A stretch of 62,314 bases of DNA from JAIXWP01 sp964428835. GTDB lineage: Bacteria > Bacteroidota > Bacteroidia > Flavobacteriales_D > Sanyastnellaceae. The stretch is taken from NCBI GenBank assembly GCA_964428835.1, contig CAYRZQ010000023.1, positions 1 through 62,314 of the forward strand, read 5' to 3'. A model generated the notes under the pieces. That model made no database searches. It was not told where the DNA came from and saw nothing but the letters and a program-made list of their open reading frames with translations. A program made the translations under genes and the position numbers. Positions 50,858 through 59,800 of the stretch are shown here, piece by piece (position 1 is the stretch's first letter; each line of letters starts with the position of its first letter).

Positions 50858-50877
50858 ATCACCTCAATTATAGTGAT
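50858..50877. promoter_or_regulatory. Inverted repeat in the paaE-paaA divergent region (candidate operator)
   Basis: ATCAC (50858-50862) and GTGAT (50873-50877), 10-bp spacer, near the middle of the 132-bp gap between the divergent starts. Position suits a shared operator for a paa repressor, but the sequence does not identify one. Confidence 0.35.
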
Positions 50878-50928
50878 GTTGAACATTTGTTTTATTAATC
50901 TTGTTGTCGAAATAGCAAAATAGTTGAC

Positions 50929-51885
50929 ATGGAAAATACCTTATTACTGGAAAAATTCCAGCAATACGTAGATGCAGAGAACAAAGTAGAGGCGAAAGAT
51001 TGGATGCCGGAAGGCTATCGTAAGACACTCATTCGTCAAATAGCACAACATGCACACAGCGAAATTGTGGGTATGCTTCCAGAAGGTAATTGGATTACAC
51101 GCGCCCCATCGTTGCGCAGAAAAACAATATTGCTTGCAAAAGTTCAAGACGAGGCGGGCCACGGTCTTTATCTCTATAGCGCAGCAGAAACGCTCGGCGT
51201 GAATAGGGATCAGTTGATTGAGGAATTGCACTCAGGTAAGGCAAAATACTCAAGCATTTTCAACTATCCTACCCTTTCGTGGGCCGATATCGGAGCCATT
51301 GGCTGGTTGGTAGATGGCGCAGCTATTGTGAATCAGGTTTCTCTTCAGCGCACGTCTTACGGTCCATACAGCAGAGCGATGATTCGCATTTGCAAAGAAG
51401 AAAGTTTCCACCAACGTCAAGGCTATGAAATTATGATTTCACTAGCAAAGGGAACTGAGGCACAAAAGAAAATGGCTCAGGATGCACTCAACCGCTGGTG
51501 GTGGCCTTCACTTATGATGTTTGGACCTAGCGATAAAGAAAGTGCGCACTCATCACAAAATATGGCTTGGAAAATCAAGCGCCATAGCAATGATGAACTT
51601 CGTCAGAAGTTTGTAGATATGTCTATTCCGCAAATAGAATACCTCGGACTCACCGTGCCAGATCCAGATTTAAAATGGAATGAAGCCCGCGGCCATTATG
51701 ATTTCGGCGAAATTGACTGGACAGAGTTCAATGAAGTCGTAAAAGGAAATGGCCCTTGCAATAAACAACGTGTAGAAGCTCGTCGCAAAGCTTATGAAAA
51801 TGGCGAGTGGGTAAGAGAAGCTGCCGTAGCCTATGCTGCAAAGCAAAAGGCGAAAGAACAATTCCAAGCTCAACAAGCAGGATAA
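50929..51885 (+). CDS. paaA: Phenylacetyl-CoA epoxidase catalytic subunit PaaA
   Basis: A 318-residue diiron oxygenase subunit. Landmarks: DEAGHGLYLYSAAETLG with the first diiron Glu/His motif, WADIGAIGWLVDGAAIVNQVSLQRTSYGPYSRAMIRICKEESFHQRQGYEI with the second EExxH, and WWWPSLMMFGPSD. It inserts one oxygen atom into the ring of phenylacetyl-CoA to form the 1,2-epoxide. The other oxygenase subunits, paaBCD, lie 3 kb away on the same strand, separated by a minus-strand cassette. The gap to the next stop is 28 bp; no clear terminator was seen. Confidence 0.97.
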   Translation: MENTLLLEKFQQYVDAENKVEAKDWMPEGYRKTLIRQIAQHAHSEIVGMLPEGNWITRAPSLRRKTILLAKVQDEAGHGLYLYSAAETLGVNRDQLIEELHSGKAKYSSIFNYPTLSWADIGAIGWLVDGAAIVNQVSLQRTSYGPYSRAMIRICKEESFHQRQGYEIMISLAKGTEAQKKMAQDALNRWWWPSLMMFGPSDKESAHSSQNMAWKIKRHSNDELRQKFVDMSIPQIEYLGLTVPDPDLKWNEARGHYDFGEIDWTEFNEVVKGNGPCNKQRVEARRKAYENGEWVREAAVAYAAKQKAKEQFQAQQAG

Positions 51886-51912
51886 AAAATATTTTTTCCA
51901 GATAAAAATGCC

Positions 51913-52782
51913 CTAAGGCTTTTTTGTAAGAGGATACAAAATCTGAGACAAAAAAGTTTTAGGGTATTTCTTTATATCATCAAACCCCAGTTTGATATCA
52001 CGCCCGTCTTTGGGCATGTAAACAGTTCCGAAGATATAATCCCAAATGCTCAACGTAATCCCGAAGTTCGCTCCATACGGATGGTTCGGAAGCTCCTCCG
52101 CATGATGCCAGATATGCATCGTTGGTGAATTCAAAATATACTTGAAGGGCCCCCAGGTGATTTTCAAATTGCTATGATTCAAATGTCCTATAGCAATCGT
52201 GAAAATATGTATAATGAAAAAATCATCGATTCCAAAACCCAACATGGCAAGTGGAATGTATTGGATGCTCTTGTAGACTATCGTCTCCATCCAGTGATAA
52301 CGCAAATGCGCTGCGAAGCCCATCTCTTCTACGCTGTGATGCAACTTGTGAAATTCCCACAACCATGATACACGATGCAACAATCGGTGTGTGTTCCATT
52401 GCACAAAATCGACAATCACAAACATCAATAAGAATTGTCCCCACACCGGCCACGAAGCCACATTAAGCGCCACAGTATTGGTGATTCCAAACAACCCCAA
52501 AAAATCATTGAACGCTTGCGACACAACATTGCTCAGCGCAGTATATCCGATGACTGTGAAAATGAAAAAATTAAAGAACATGTAGAAGCCATCCAACCAA
52601 AAATCTTTTCGAATGGCCTTTTGATTCTTGCGCCATGGAAAAAGTAATTCCAACGCCCAAGTTGCCAACGACAAACCTACAAGCCACCAAAAATAGCTAT
52701 GCCATGTTGGCTCTGTGATTTGCTTGCCGACGTAGCGCGCATAGCCCACAAAAGATTCTGTAAATAGCTCCCAATAATTCAT
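51913..52782 (-). CDS. Fatty acid hydroxylase / sterol desaturase family membrane protein
   Basis: A 289-residue membrane diiron enzyme with four or five hydrophobic helices and the three histidine clusters of the family: HRLLH (about 131-135), HKLHH (about 144-148), and HIWHH (about 223-227). Such enzymes hydroxylate or desaturate lipids with O2; bacterial substrates are mostly unknown. Its ATG overlaps the thioredoxin stop by 4 bp (ATGA), so it is the last gene of the Crp-rhodanese-thioredoxin cassette; why a lipid oxygenase belongs there is not clear. Confidence 0.88.
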   Translation of the reverse strand: MNYWELFTESFVGYARYVGKQITEPTWHSYFWWLVGLSLATWALELLFPWRKNQKAIRKDFWLDGFYMFFNFFIFTVIGYTALSNVVSQAFNDFLGLFGITNTVALNVASWPVWGQFLLMFVIVDFVQWNTHRLLHRVSWLWEFHKLHHSVEEMGFAAHLRYHWMETIVYKSIQYIPLAMLGFGIDDFFIIHIFTIAIGHLNHSNLKITWGPFKYILNSPTMHIWHHAEELPNHPYGANFGITLSIWDYIFGTVYMPKDGRDIKLGFDDIKKYPKTFLSQILYPLTKKP

Positions 52783-53084
52783 GCTCCATGTTCTTTTAAC
52801 AATGCAACCAATGTATCCTTATCTTTAACTCCACTAGCCTTCCATTTGATTTCACCATTTTTAAAAATCATCAAGGTAGGCACGCCTCTAATTCCGAGTT
52901 GAGCGCTCAAGGCTTGATTGCGATCCACATCAATTTTTAAAATCCGCGCTCCATCTCCTACAGCGCTCGCCACCTCATCCATTATTGGAAGTTGATATTG
53001 GCATGGACCGCACCACGTGGCGTAAAAGTCTATTAATACAGGCTTATCGCCGTTGATGATATTTCCAAACGTTTCTTGTGCCAT
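52779..53084 (-). CDS. trxA: Thioredoxin
   Basis: A 101-residue thioredoxin with active site WCGPC and the cis-Pro loop GVPTLMIF. Cytoplasmic by absence of a signal peptide. Fourth of the cassette genes: 7 bp after the third rhodanese, overlapping the hydroxylase gene. In this setting it could reduce the persulfide or disulfide formed on the rhodaneses; that is inference. Confidence 0.95.
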   Translation of the reverse strand: MAQETFGNIINGDKPVLIDFYATWCGPCQYQLPIMDEVASAVGDGARILKIDVDRNQALSAQLGIRGVPTLMIFKNGEIKWKASGVKDKDTLVALLKEHGA

Positions 53085-53091
53085 TTGAGTT

Positions 53092-53490
53092 TTATTTTTT
53101 TACGGGATAACCAGCTTTACGCCACGCTCCCATTCCTCCTTCCAAATCATACACCTCTTTAAAACCAAGCGCCTTCATCGTACTAATTGCACTAGAAGAA
53201 CGTCCACCTGCTGCACAATAGATATAAACAGGTTTCGTCTTGTCAAGTTTAGAAGCACGTTCTTTAAAATCGCTGGCATACCAATCAATATTCTGCGAGC
53301 CTTCTATATAGCCCGAAGCCACTTCTCCAGCCGTACGAACATCAAGGATGGTAACATTCCCTTTTTCAATAGCCGCTTTGAACTGAGCTGCACTTAGATT
53401 TTCTCCATTCGAGGGCTGCCCCTCAGCGCACGAGTTAAAAGCCAATAAGCCCAACATCGCAACGAAAAGTCCTAAAATATTCGTTCTCAT
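53092..53490 (-). CDS. Rhodanese-domain lipoprotein
   Basis: A 132-residue protein from ATG 53490; an extension to 53601 covers the previous gene in another frame and was rejected. Lipoprotein signal (LLAFNSC, Cys about 21) then a single rhodanese domain (TILDVRTAGEVASGYIEGSQNIDW) with catalytic loop CAAGGRS. It would move sulfane sulfur in the periplasm, unlike its two cytoplasmic neighbours. Starts 5 bp after the second rhodanese gene. Confidence 0.9.
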   Translation of the reverse strand: MRTNILGLFVAMLGLLAFNSCAEGQPSNGENLSAAQFKAAIEKGNVTILDVRTAGEVASGYIEGSQNIDWYASDFKERASKLDKTKPVYIYCAAGGRSSSAISTMKALGFKEVYDLEGGMGAWRKAGYPVKK

Positions 53491-53495
53491 TTTCT

Positions 53496-53798
53496 TTATT
53501 TTTTGAGGTTCATCCAACTTCCACCATTGTAAGCCTTGGTGAATCCGGCCGCATTCATAATACGTGTGGCATTGCCACTGCGCATGCCGCTGCGACAGCA
53601 CAACACATACGTTTCATCCTTTTTTAATGTCTTGAGTTTTGATGAAATCTGATCCAGAGGAATATTTACCGAACCTTTCACATGACCGCTGGAAAATTCG
53701 CCTGGAGTGCGCACATCAATTATTTTGGCTCCGTTGGCAATCAACGCATGTACATCCACGCCGCTGCCACCCATTAGTTTTTTTATAAATCCAAACAT
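53496..53798 (-). CDS. Rhodanese-like sulfurtransferase (second)
   Basis: A 100-residue single-domain rhodanese: KIIDVRTPGEFSSGHVKGSVNIPLDQI and active-site loop CCRSGMRSGNA, with the catalytic Cys directly after another Cys. A short basic N-terminal extension (MFGFIKKLMGG) precedes it. Cytoplasmic. Middle of three adjacent rhodanese genes, 11 bp after the first. Confidence 0.93.
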   Translation of the reverse strand: MFGFIKKLMGGSGVDVHALIANGAKIIDVRTPGEFSSGHVKGSVNIPLDQISSKLKTLKKDETYVLCCRSGMRSGNATRIMNAAGFTKAYNGGSWMNLKK

Positions 53799-53809
53799 AT
53801 TTTTCTTTT

Positions 53810-54091
53810 TTAATTGCTCATAAAATAATTGACATCCAACCAGCTGCCGCCATTGAAGATGTTATCGAAGCCTTGATTCTGTAGAAAGTATGTCGCCTGT
53901 CCGCTTCTATTGCCACTTGCACAACATAGCACTACAGGTTTTCCATCGTTGCGAAAATCATCGAGGCGATTTGGAACATCACTTAGTGGAATATTGATGG
54001 AGCCATTCACATGACCTCCCATGAATTCAGCAGGTGTGCGCACATCGATGATCAAGGCACCCGGCTCTTTAAGTAGTTGAGAAATTTGCAT
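53810..54091 (-). CDS. Rhodanese-like sulfurtransferase (first)
   Basis: A 93-residue single-domain rhodanese: LIIDVRTPAEFMGGHVNGSINIPLSDV and active-site loop CCASGNRSGQA. Very similar in pattern to the second rhodanese (FNGGSWLDVN versus YNGGSWMNLK at the C-terminus), suggesting tandem duplication. Cytoplasmic. Starts 79 bp after the Crp/Fnr stop; a GATATTTG element precedes it by about 15 bp on the minus strand, so it may have a local promoter. Confidence 0.93.
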   Translation of the reverse strand: MQISQLLKEPGALIIDVRTPAEFMGGHVNGSINIPLSDVPNRLDDFRNDGKPVVLCCASGNRSGQATYFLQNQGFDNIFNGGSWLDVNYFMSN

Positions 54092-54170
54092 GGTGTTATT
54101 TTTTTTACAAATATCCCACTAAGCAGAACCATTGCTTGTAACCTGAGTCACATTGCAAAGAAAATATTCG

Positions 54171-54806
54171 TTAATAAAGGAGTTCAATTCTATTGCGACC
54201 CAGTTTCACCATATTTCGTTTTTCCATTTGCTTTAAGATGCGACTGATAACTTCTCGTGATGAATTGAGCTCTGTCGCCAGTTCCTGATGAGTTACGGCC
54301 AGCAATTTCACTCCGGCGGCCTCACTGCGCTGCTTGAGTGAACGCTCCAAACGATCATCCAATTTCTGAAACGCAATACCATCGATTGTGGCCAATAACT
54401 CTTCAAATCGTTTCTGATATGTATGCATCACAAAACTCTTCCAGCTTTGATATTGGTTCGTCCATTGATCCATATAGCGCACTGGAACGGCAATGATGAC
54501 GGTATCCTCCTCCGCAATTGCCCTTACATTACTACGTGCATCACCCATGCAACATGTGAGTGACATCGCGCAAGTTTCTCCTGATTTTACATAATAAAGT
54601 AACAGCTCATTGCCATCTTTATCCTCACGCATGATTTTGAGCATCCCACTTACGATCAGTGGCACAAACTTGATGTAATTCCCAATATCCATGAGCATTT
54701 CACCGGCCTTGATTTCCAGCACTGTAGCCTCCTGCTCTATCAATTTTCTTAAATTTTCCTCATAGAGGTCGGGAAAACCTTTCTTTATTTCTAATTGTAT
54801 TTCCAT
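54171..54806 (-). CDS. Crp/Fnr family transcriptional regulator with clustered cysteines
   Basis: A 211-residue regulator from ATG 54806 (MEIQLEIKKGFP); an extension to 54839 overlaps the promoter region and was rejected. N-terminal cyclic-nucleotide-binding-like barrel (FVPLIVSGMLKIMREDKDGNELLLYYVKSGE), with Cys79, Cys85 and Cys86 in the segment ETCAMSLTCCMG; the phosphate-binding Arg/Ser pattern for cAMP is not evident. C-terminal winged helix (THQELATELNSSREVISRILKQM). It heads the rhodanese/thioredoxin cassette and is divergent from paaB. The cysteines suggest a thiol or persulfide sensor; this is inference. Confidence 0.88.
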   Translation of the reverse strand: MEIQLEIKKGFPDLYEENLRKLIEQEATVLEIKAGEMLMDIGNYIKFVPLIVSGMLKIMREDKDGNELLLYYVKSGETCAMSLTCCMGDARSNVRAIAEEDTVIIAVPVRYMDQWTNQYQSWKSFVMHTYQKRFEELLATIDGIAFQKLDDRLERSLKQRSEAAGVKLLAVTHQELATELNSSREVISRILKQMEKRNMVKLGRNRIELLY

Positions 54807-54823
54807 AAACCAACAAAAATCAG

Positions 54824-54852
54824 TTTGTACAAGTGGCAATCTTACTACTTTA
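54824..54852 (+). promoter_or_regulatory. Probable promoter of paaBCD
   Basis: TTTG at 54824-54827, 18-bp spacer, TACTTTAG at 54846-54853 (one mismatch to TAnnTTTG), about 30 bp before paaB ATG 54884. Since paaBCD are cut off from paaA, a separate promoter is needed. Confidence 0.4.
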
Positions 54853-54862
54853 GCTTGCTAAA
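54849..54862. promoter_or_regulatory. Fnr/Crp-type 5-4-5 palindrome between the Crp/Fnr gene and paaB
   Basis: TTTAG-CTTG-CTAAA, a perfect dyad with 5-bp arms and 4-bp centre like the TTGAT-N4-ATCAA Fnr box. Located 44 bp upstream of the regulator start and 22 bp before paaB ATG, overlapping the putative -7 element of paaB. Candidate autoregulatory operator. Confidence 0.4.
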
Positions 54863-54883
54863 CAGACTTACAAGTTTAAGAAA

Positions 54884-55171
54884 ATGAATAAAGCAGACTG
54901 GCCCCTTTGGGAAATATTTATCAGAAGTAAGAGTGGACTCGCCCACAAACACGTGGGTAGCCTTCACGCTGCTGATGCAAAGATGGCAATCGAAAATGCA
55001 CGCGACGTCTACACGCGCCGCATGGAAGGTGTGAGCATCTGGGTGGTGCCAAGCAGCGAAATCACCGCTTCCTCACCCGACGAAAAAGAAATCTTATTCG
55101 ATCCTGCCAACGACAAAATTTATCGCCACCCCACCTTCTACGACATCCCACCAGAGATTGGTCACATGTAA
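54884..55171 (+). CDS. paaB: Phenylacetyl-CoA epoxidase subunit PaaB
   Basis: A 95-residue small subunit: WPLWEIFIRSKSGLAHKHVGSLHAADAKMAIENARDVYTRR is the family hallmark. PaaB bridges the PaaAC heterodimers and is needed for activity. Starts a paaBCD group; paaC follows after 12 bp. Confidence 0.95.
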   Translation: MNKADWPLWEIFIRSKSGLAHKHVGSLHAADAKMAIENARDVYTRRMEGVSIWVVPSSEITASSPDEKEILFDPANDKIYRHPTFYDIPPEIGHM

Positions 55172-55183
55172 CGATTCTAACCG

Positions 55184-55939
55184 ATGACAAACGAACAAAT
55201 ATTCGAATACGCTCTGCGCATTGGAGACAATGCTCTCATCTACGGCCAACGCCTCAGCGAATGGTGCGGACACGGTCCTGTGCTTGAAGAAGACATTGCC
55301 CTCACCAATACCGCTCTCGACTACCTCGGACAAGCGACCAATATGCTCAAGTTCGCCGCTGAAGTCGAAGGCAAAGGACGCGATGAAGATAAAATCGCTT
55401 TTCTCCGCGACGTGCCTGAGTACAAAAATCTCTTGCTGGTAGAATTACCAAATGGTGATTATGCCAACACCATTGCACGCCAGTTCATGTTTGCGACTTG
55501 GTATTATCTCTATCTCCGCGAATTAGGTAATTCGAAACACGAGTTTTTTAAAGCATTTGCAGAAAAATCCATCAAGGAAGTAAAATATCACTGGCAACAC
55601 AGTAGCGATTGGGTAAAGCGTATGGGCGACGGTACACCCGAAAGCCACACGCGCATCCAACGTTCGTTCAATGAGCTTTGGGAATTTCATGGTGAAATGT
55701 TTTTGAATGATGACCTCGACAATGCCGCAATTTCCGCAGGCATTGGAGTGGATAATGCCGCGCTTAAAAGCGAGTGGAGCAATATCATGTATTCTATCAT
55801 GAATGAAGCGACGCTTACTGTGCCCGAAGATGGTTGGTTTCACAAAGGTGGTCGCATCGGTCGTCACACCGAACATCTCGGATATATGCTTGCCGACATG
55901 CAATTTATGCAGCGCACCTACCCCAACTCAAAGTGGTAA
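55184..55939 (+). CDS. paaC: Phenylacetyl-CoA epoxidase structural subunit PaaC
   Basis: A 251-residue ferritin-like subunit: NEQIFEYALRIGDNALIYGQRLSEWCGHGPVLEEDIALTN, DYLGQATNMLKFAAEVEGKG, and HWQHSSDWVKRMGDGTPESHTRIQ. Homologous to PaaA but without a full iron site; forms a stable heterodimer with it. 38 bp before paaD. Confidence 0.95.
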   Translation: MTNEQIFEYALRIGDNALIYGQRLSEWCGHGPVLEEDIALTNTALDYLGQATNMLKFAAEVEGKGRDEDKIAFLRDVPEYKNLLLVELPNGDYANTIARQFMFATWYYLYLRELGNSKHEFFKAFAEKSIKEVKYHWQHSSDWVKRMGDGTPESHTRIQRSFNELWEFHGEMFLNDDLDNAAISAGIGVDNAALKSEWSNIMYSIMNEATLTVPEDGWFHKGGRIGRHTEHLGYMLADMQFMQRTYPNSKW

Positions 55940-55977
55940 AGAGCGCAACCTTTTGACCGAATCATTGTTTCAAAGTT

Positions 55978-56463
55978 ATGTTTTCAGAAAAAGAAATTTG
56001 GGACATCCTTGCTGAGGTCGAAGATCCAGAGATTCCAGTGATCAATGTGGTGGAAATGGGCATCGTGCGCGGTGTTGAAGTGGTAGATGATATTGTAAAA
56101 GTTACAATAACTCCCACCTATAGCGGTTGCCCCGCGATGAAAACCATCGAAGAAGATATTCGAGAAATTTTAGTAGAAAAAAAAGTCCCTTCTTTTGAAG
56201 TCCACACTGTCTTATCTCCTGCGTGGACTACGGACTGGATGACCGACATCGCTAAAGAAAAATTACGCGAAACTGGCATTGCGCCACCCGTTGGCACATC
56301 ATCCGACAAAGGTCTTTTGATGGGTAAAGTGCGCGACATCAAATGTCCACGCTGCGGCTCCAAAAACACATCCATGATCAGTCAATTCGGCTCCACCGCC
56401 TGCAAAGCCCTCTACAAGTGCAACGACTGCCTCGACCCGTTCGATTATTTCAAGTGCATATAA
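55978..56463 (+). CDS. paaD: Phenylacetyl-CoA epoxidase maturation subunit PaaD
   Basis: A 161-residue protein: an N-terminal MIP18/DUF59 domain (DILAEVEDPEIPVINVVEMGIVRGVEV ... YSGCPAMKTIE) implicated in Fe-S assembly, and a C-terminal zinc ribbon (CPRCGSKN ... CNDCLDPFDYFKC). Required for activity of the PaaABCE complex in other bacteria. Last gene of the paaBCD group. Confidence 0.94.
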   Translation: MFSEKEIWDILAEVEDPEIPVINVVEMGIVRGVEVVDDIVKVTITPTYSGCPAMKTIEEDIREILVEKKVPSFEVHTVLSPAWTTDWMTDIAKEKLRETGIAPPVGTSSDKGLLMGKVRDIKCPRCGSKNTSMISQFGSTACKALYKCNDCLDPFDYFKCI

Positions 56464-56807
56464 ACTTAGATACTAGTGACTAGTGACTAGATACTAGAAA
56501 AGAACAAGGAGGGAAAGAACAGGGAACAGGGATTGATTCAGAATTCGGAATTCAGAATTTGACTTGTCGTTCCTTACAAATCCGAGTATTAGTAATTAAA
56601 ATAGTCCTCTAATTTATTTATTTCTTTTTGTGGAATTATTTTTTTCATATCCTTGAATTGATAATTCACCGAGAGCTATTTCTTATTTTCATCTTTATGT
56701 TCCTGAAACGCGCGTCAGCGTAGCATATTTATAAAAGAAAGAAAAGGCTTTAGGTGGTAATTATCATCGCCAGACAACAATTTACATTAACCCAAAAACC
56801 TTTTCTT
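56464..56807. other. Gene-poor spacer with direct and palindromic short repeats
   Basis: 344 bp between paaD and the next gene. 56470-56497 holds TACTAGTGAC/TAGTGACTAGA-type repeats, then a purine-rich stretch with GGGAACAGGGA, and 56540-56559 holds GAATTCGGAATTC with flanking AGAATT copies. The remaining part is AT-rich and no convincing gene, terminator or TAnnTTTG promoter was found. Confidence 0.7.
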
Positions 56808-59800
56808 ATGAGAAAAATTCAAAATTTTATCTTACCCCCCCCCTACAACTATCGGGCAAAAGTAAGAAAAAATGTTAAGTTATTATTTTCTGTACTGTGC
56901 GCTATAATGAGCATCACTGCGACAGTAACAGCCCAAAGCAAGCTTTGGTTGCATGGCAACAAAGTCATTAATCTCAGCGACTCCTATAATATTACTGTAT
57001 CTGATCTACCCACGCCTTCTGGCCCCGCTGGTCTCGTATATGATGGAAGCATGCCCACTCTCACCGAGCACGTAGAATATGACTCCAATGGCAACATATT
57101 ATTTTTTATGATTGACGGTAAGATATATAATAAGGATGGATATTTATTGGTGAAGAATCATCAAAGCCCAAATGGATTGTATAACAGCTACCCCGAAAAA
57201 ATGATAAAATTCGCCATCGCCAAGGTTCCCAGTCACTGTGATAAATTTTATCTTATTGGTAATTACATTCCAATGGGCGACGTACTTCCACTTGATCAAC
57301 CGAATCCTCATTTTTTTATTAGTGTTTTAGATTTAAGTCTGCCTAATCTTTTCTTTCCTAATGATCCAGACAAGTCAGGTGCTCTAGTAAATTGGAATAT
57401 TCCTCAAACCTCCTATCCCATAGATCTTACTGAGGTGCCTAATTTAACGAACTTCAATGGCGGAGGAGTGGATATAGGTGGAGGAGTGGTAGTTATTACT
57501 TTGAATACTCTTGTCTCACAGGCTGCTGGTAATTATCCAATCATTCAATTTTCAATTATTCAAAATGCAAATGGCGAATATTTATTGAATACAGCTCAAT
57601 TTTTAAGATCATTCGATTGGAAACTGGATTCTACGGGGTTGAAATTAATTCAGCAAAATATGTGTAATGTAGGTTCAAATGTCTTTATCTACTTTTACGA
57701 AAATAGAACGCTAGCGCATACGTCAAATGGCTCTATAATCATTGCTAACGGTTATCGTGCTACGAGCCAGCCTTCCGTGCAAATTCTAGGCGCCTCAAAT
57801 TATCAAAGCATATCCTGTAACACTCTTTCTGCCGGCGGTACATTAACCTCTGAATTGTCTTCGGATGGATCTATGTTTTATACCTATAGCCCCAACGGAC
57901 TAAAATATCACATAGCTACAACACAGGGCGCGCAAGAAATGAGTCTCCCAAGTATCCCCTCCATTGCAAATCAGAATCTGTGGAATAAAGGATGTGTTTT
58001 TCGAAGAAATATATACCAAGGGGTTGAGTCCATTTATGTCTTCCATGAAGGTGGTATAGATGTAATTAAGGGGACAAACAATCCGCTGACAGCTGAGTAC
58101 TTTCCAAATGTGCTTTCTTTAAGCACTCCGACCATGAGTGAAGCAGACCTAATGGGGGCATTACTTCTGACGGATCCTAATTTCAATTACATTAGTGAAT
58201 TAAGCGGTATGGCCGCAGCTACAAGTTTCATTGTTGCCCCAATACAAGTTTATAATCGCATTGATGAAGTAATTCCTACCTCTGAATGCTGCGTATTTGA
58301 AACTAACTATAACGCCGAGGGGAATATTATAATAAACTCCAATCAAACGTGGACTACTAGCAATAATCCTTTTAATAATTCCCCTGGGCCTATTCATATT
58401 AGTGGGGACTTAATTATTCAAGGTGGCAGAAGCTTAACTATCAACAATCTCGAAATTCGATTTGCAGAAAATTCAGATGTTGTAGTTTCGCCAGGAGCTT
58501 TTCTTAGAATAGAAAATAACTCTAAACTGACAAGCTATACCTGTGATGGGTTGATGTGGCGGGGTATAGACTTATTGAGCACTCCAAATTTGAATCAAGT
58601 CATTTCACAAACCCTGGCCCCCGGAGTAGGAAGAGTCCAGATCAACAACTCTATAATTGAGCACGCTATAAGAGGCGTCGAGGTTGGAACAACAAATAAC
58701 AATGCGGGTGGACTCATTCGAACTATTAATGCAACATTTTTGAATTGCAAAGTAGGTGTTACTTTCCGGGCCTACACAATGATGCAGCATAGCTCTTTTG
58801 AAAATTCCAAATGGATTACCAATCAAAAATTGAAGGACCCAAGCGAGACTTTAGGTTCAATGGTCCATTTGCAAGGCGTAAAAGGAACTGTTCGTTTCAG
58901 AAATTGCTCTTTTGTAAATATGGCTGGTTGGCATGAGTATGACATGAATTCTAGACAAACAGGAATTCACTGTTCAAATTCTTCAATATTCGTAGATAAC
59001 GTTAGCAACGCTGCCATGCCATTTGTTAATAGCGAAAATATAGGACGGGCATTTTATCGTTTGAAAAGAGGAATTGTTTATTCGACTACAAATACTTCTA
59101 CTTTGTCTATCACTAAAATGGCCTTCGATGAATGTAACATTGGGTTGCAGGTAACAGACGCAGTAGGTTCAATCATCAATGATAATGAGTTCGACGTGCC
59201 AACCACCGCAGCAATTTCTTCAATCAAACCTAGAGGGAGTATATTGACTGGTTGCACCGCATTTAGCTTTGAAAGAAATAAATTTAGTGCTTCTCAATTT
59301 AACGCGTCGGCTCAAAATGTAGGCTCCATGTTTGTGAGCTGCGGTGTGGACAACAACTTGAGTTATAGAAACACATACACCAATCTGTGGAAGGGACAAG
59401 AAGTACAAGGGAATAACGCAAATCCCTTAGCTTCAATTGGCTTACAATTGCGCTGTAATACATACACCACTTGTCAATTCGATCAATATCTCGGTGATCA
59501 TGCCTACTGGAGAAATAACCAAGGAGATGTAACAGATGTATACTGGTTAGCCAACAATAGATTCAGCGAGCAATTCCCAAGTTGTGCGGCAGACAAATAC
59601 GATATGTACATCTCTCCTATACGAAGTTACGGCACTTGGTTCTTCGACTATTTCGTCCCCAATAGCGAATGGTATATCCCCAACTCATTTGAAGACACCT
59701 TCACCGACTGCTCCAGTCCGCACATTCAGGTGGTGGTGCCGGGAGAATTTGAGGACAATACTAATCCTATCCATACCAATATTTGTCCAACCGAACCAGT

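Noticed and set aside
53491..53601. N-terminal extension of the lipoprotein rhodanese
   Set aside because: It lies over the second rhodanese gene in another frame; ATG 53490 gives a proper lipoprotein signal.
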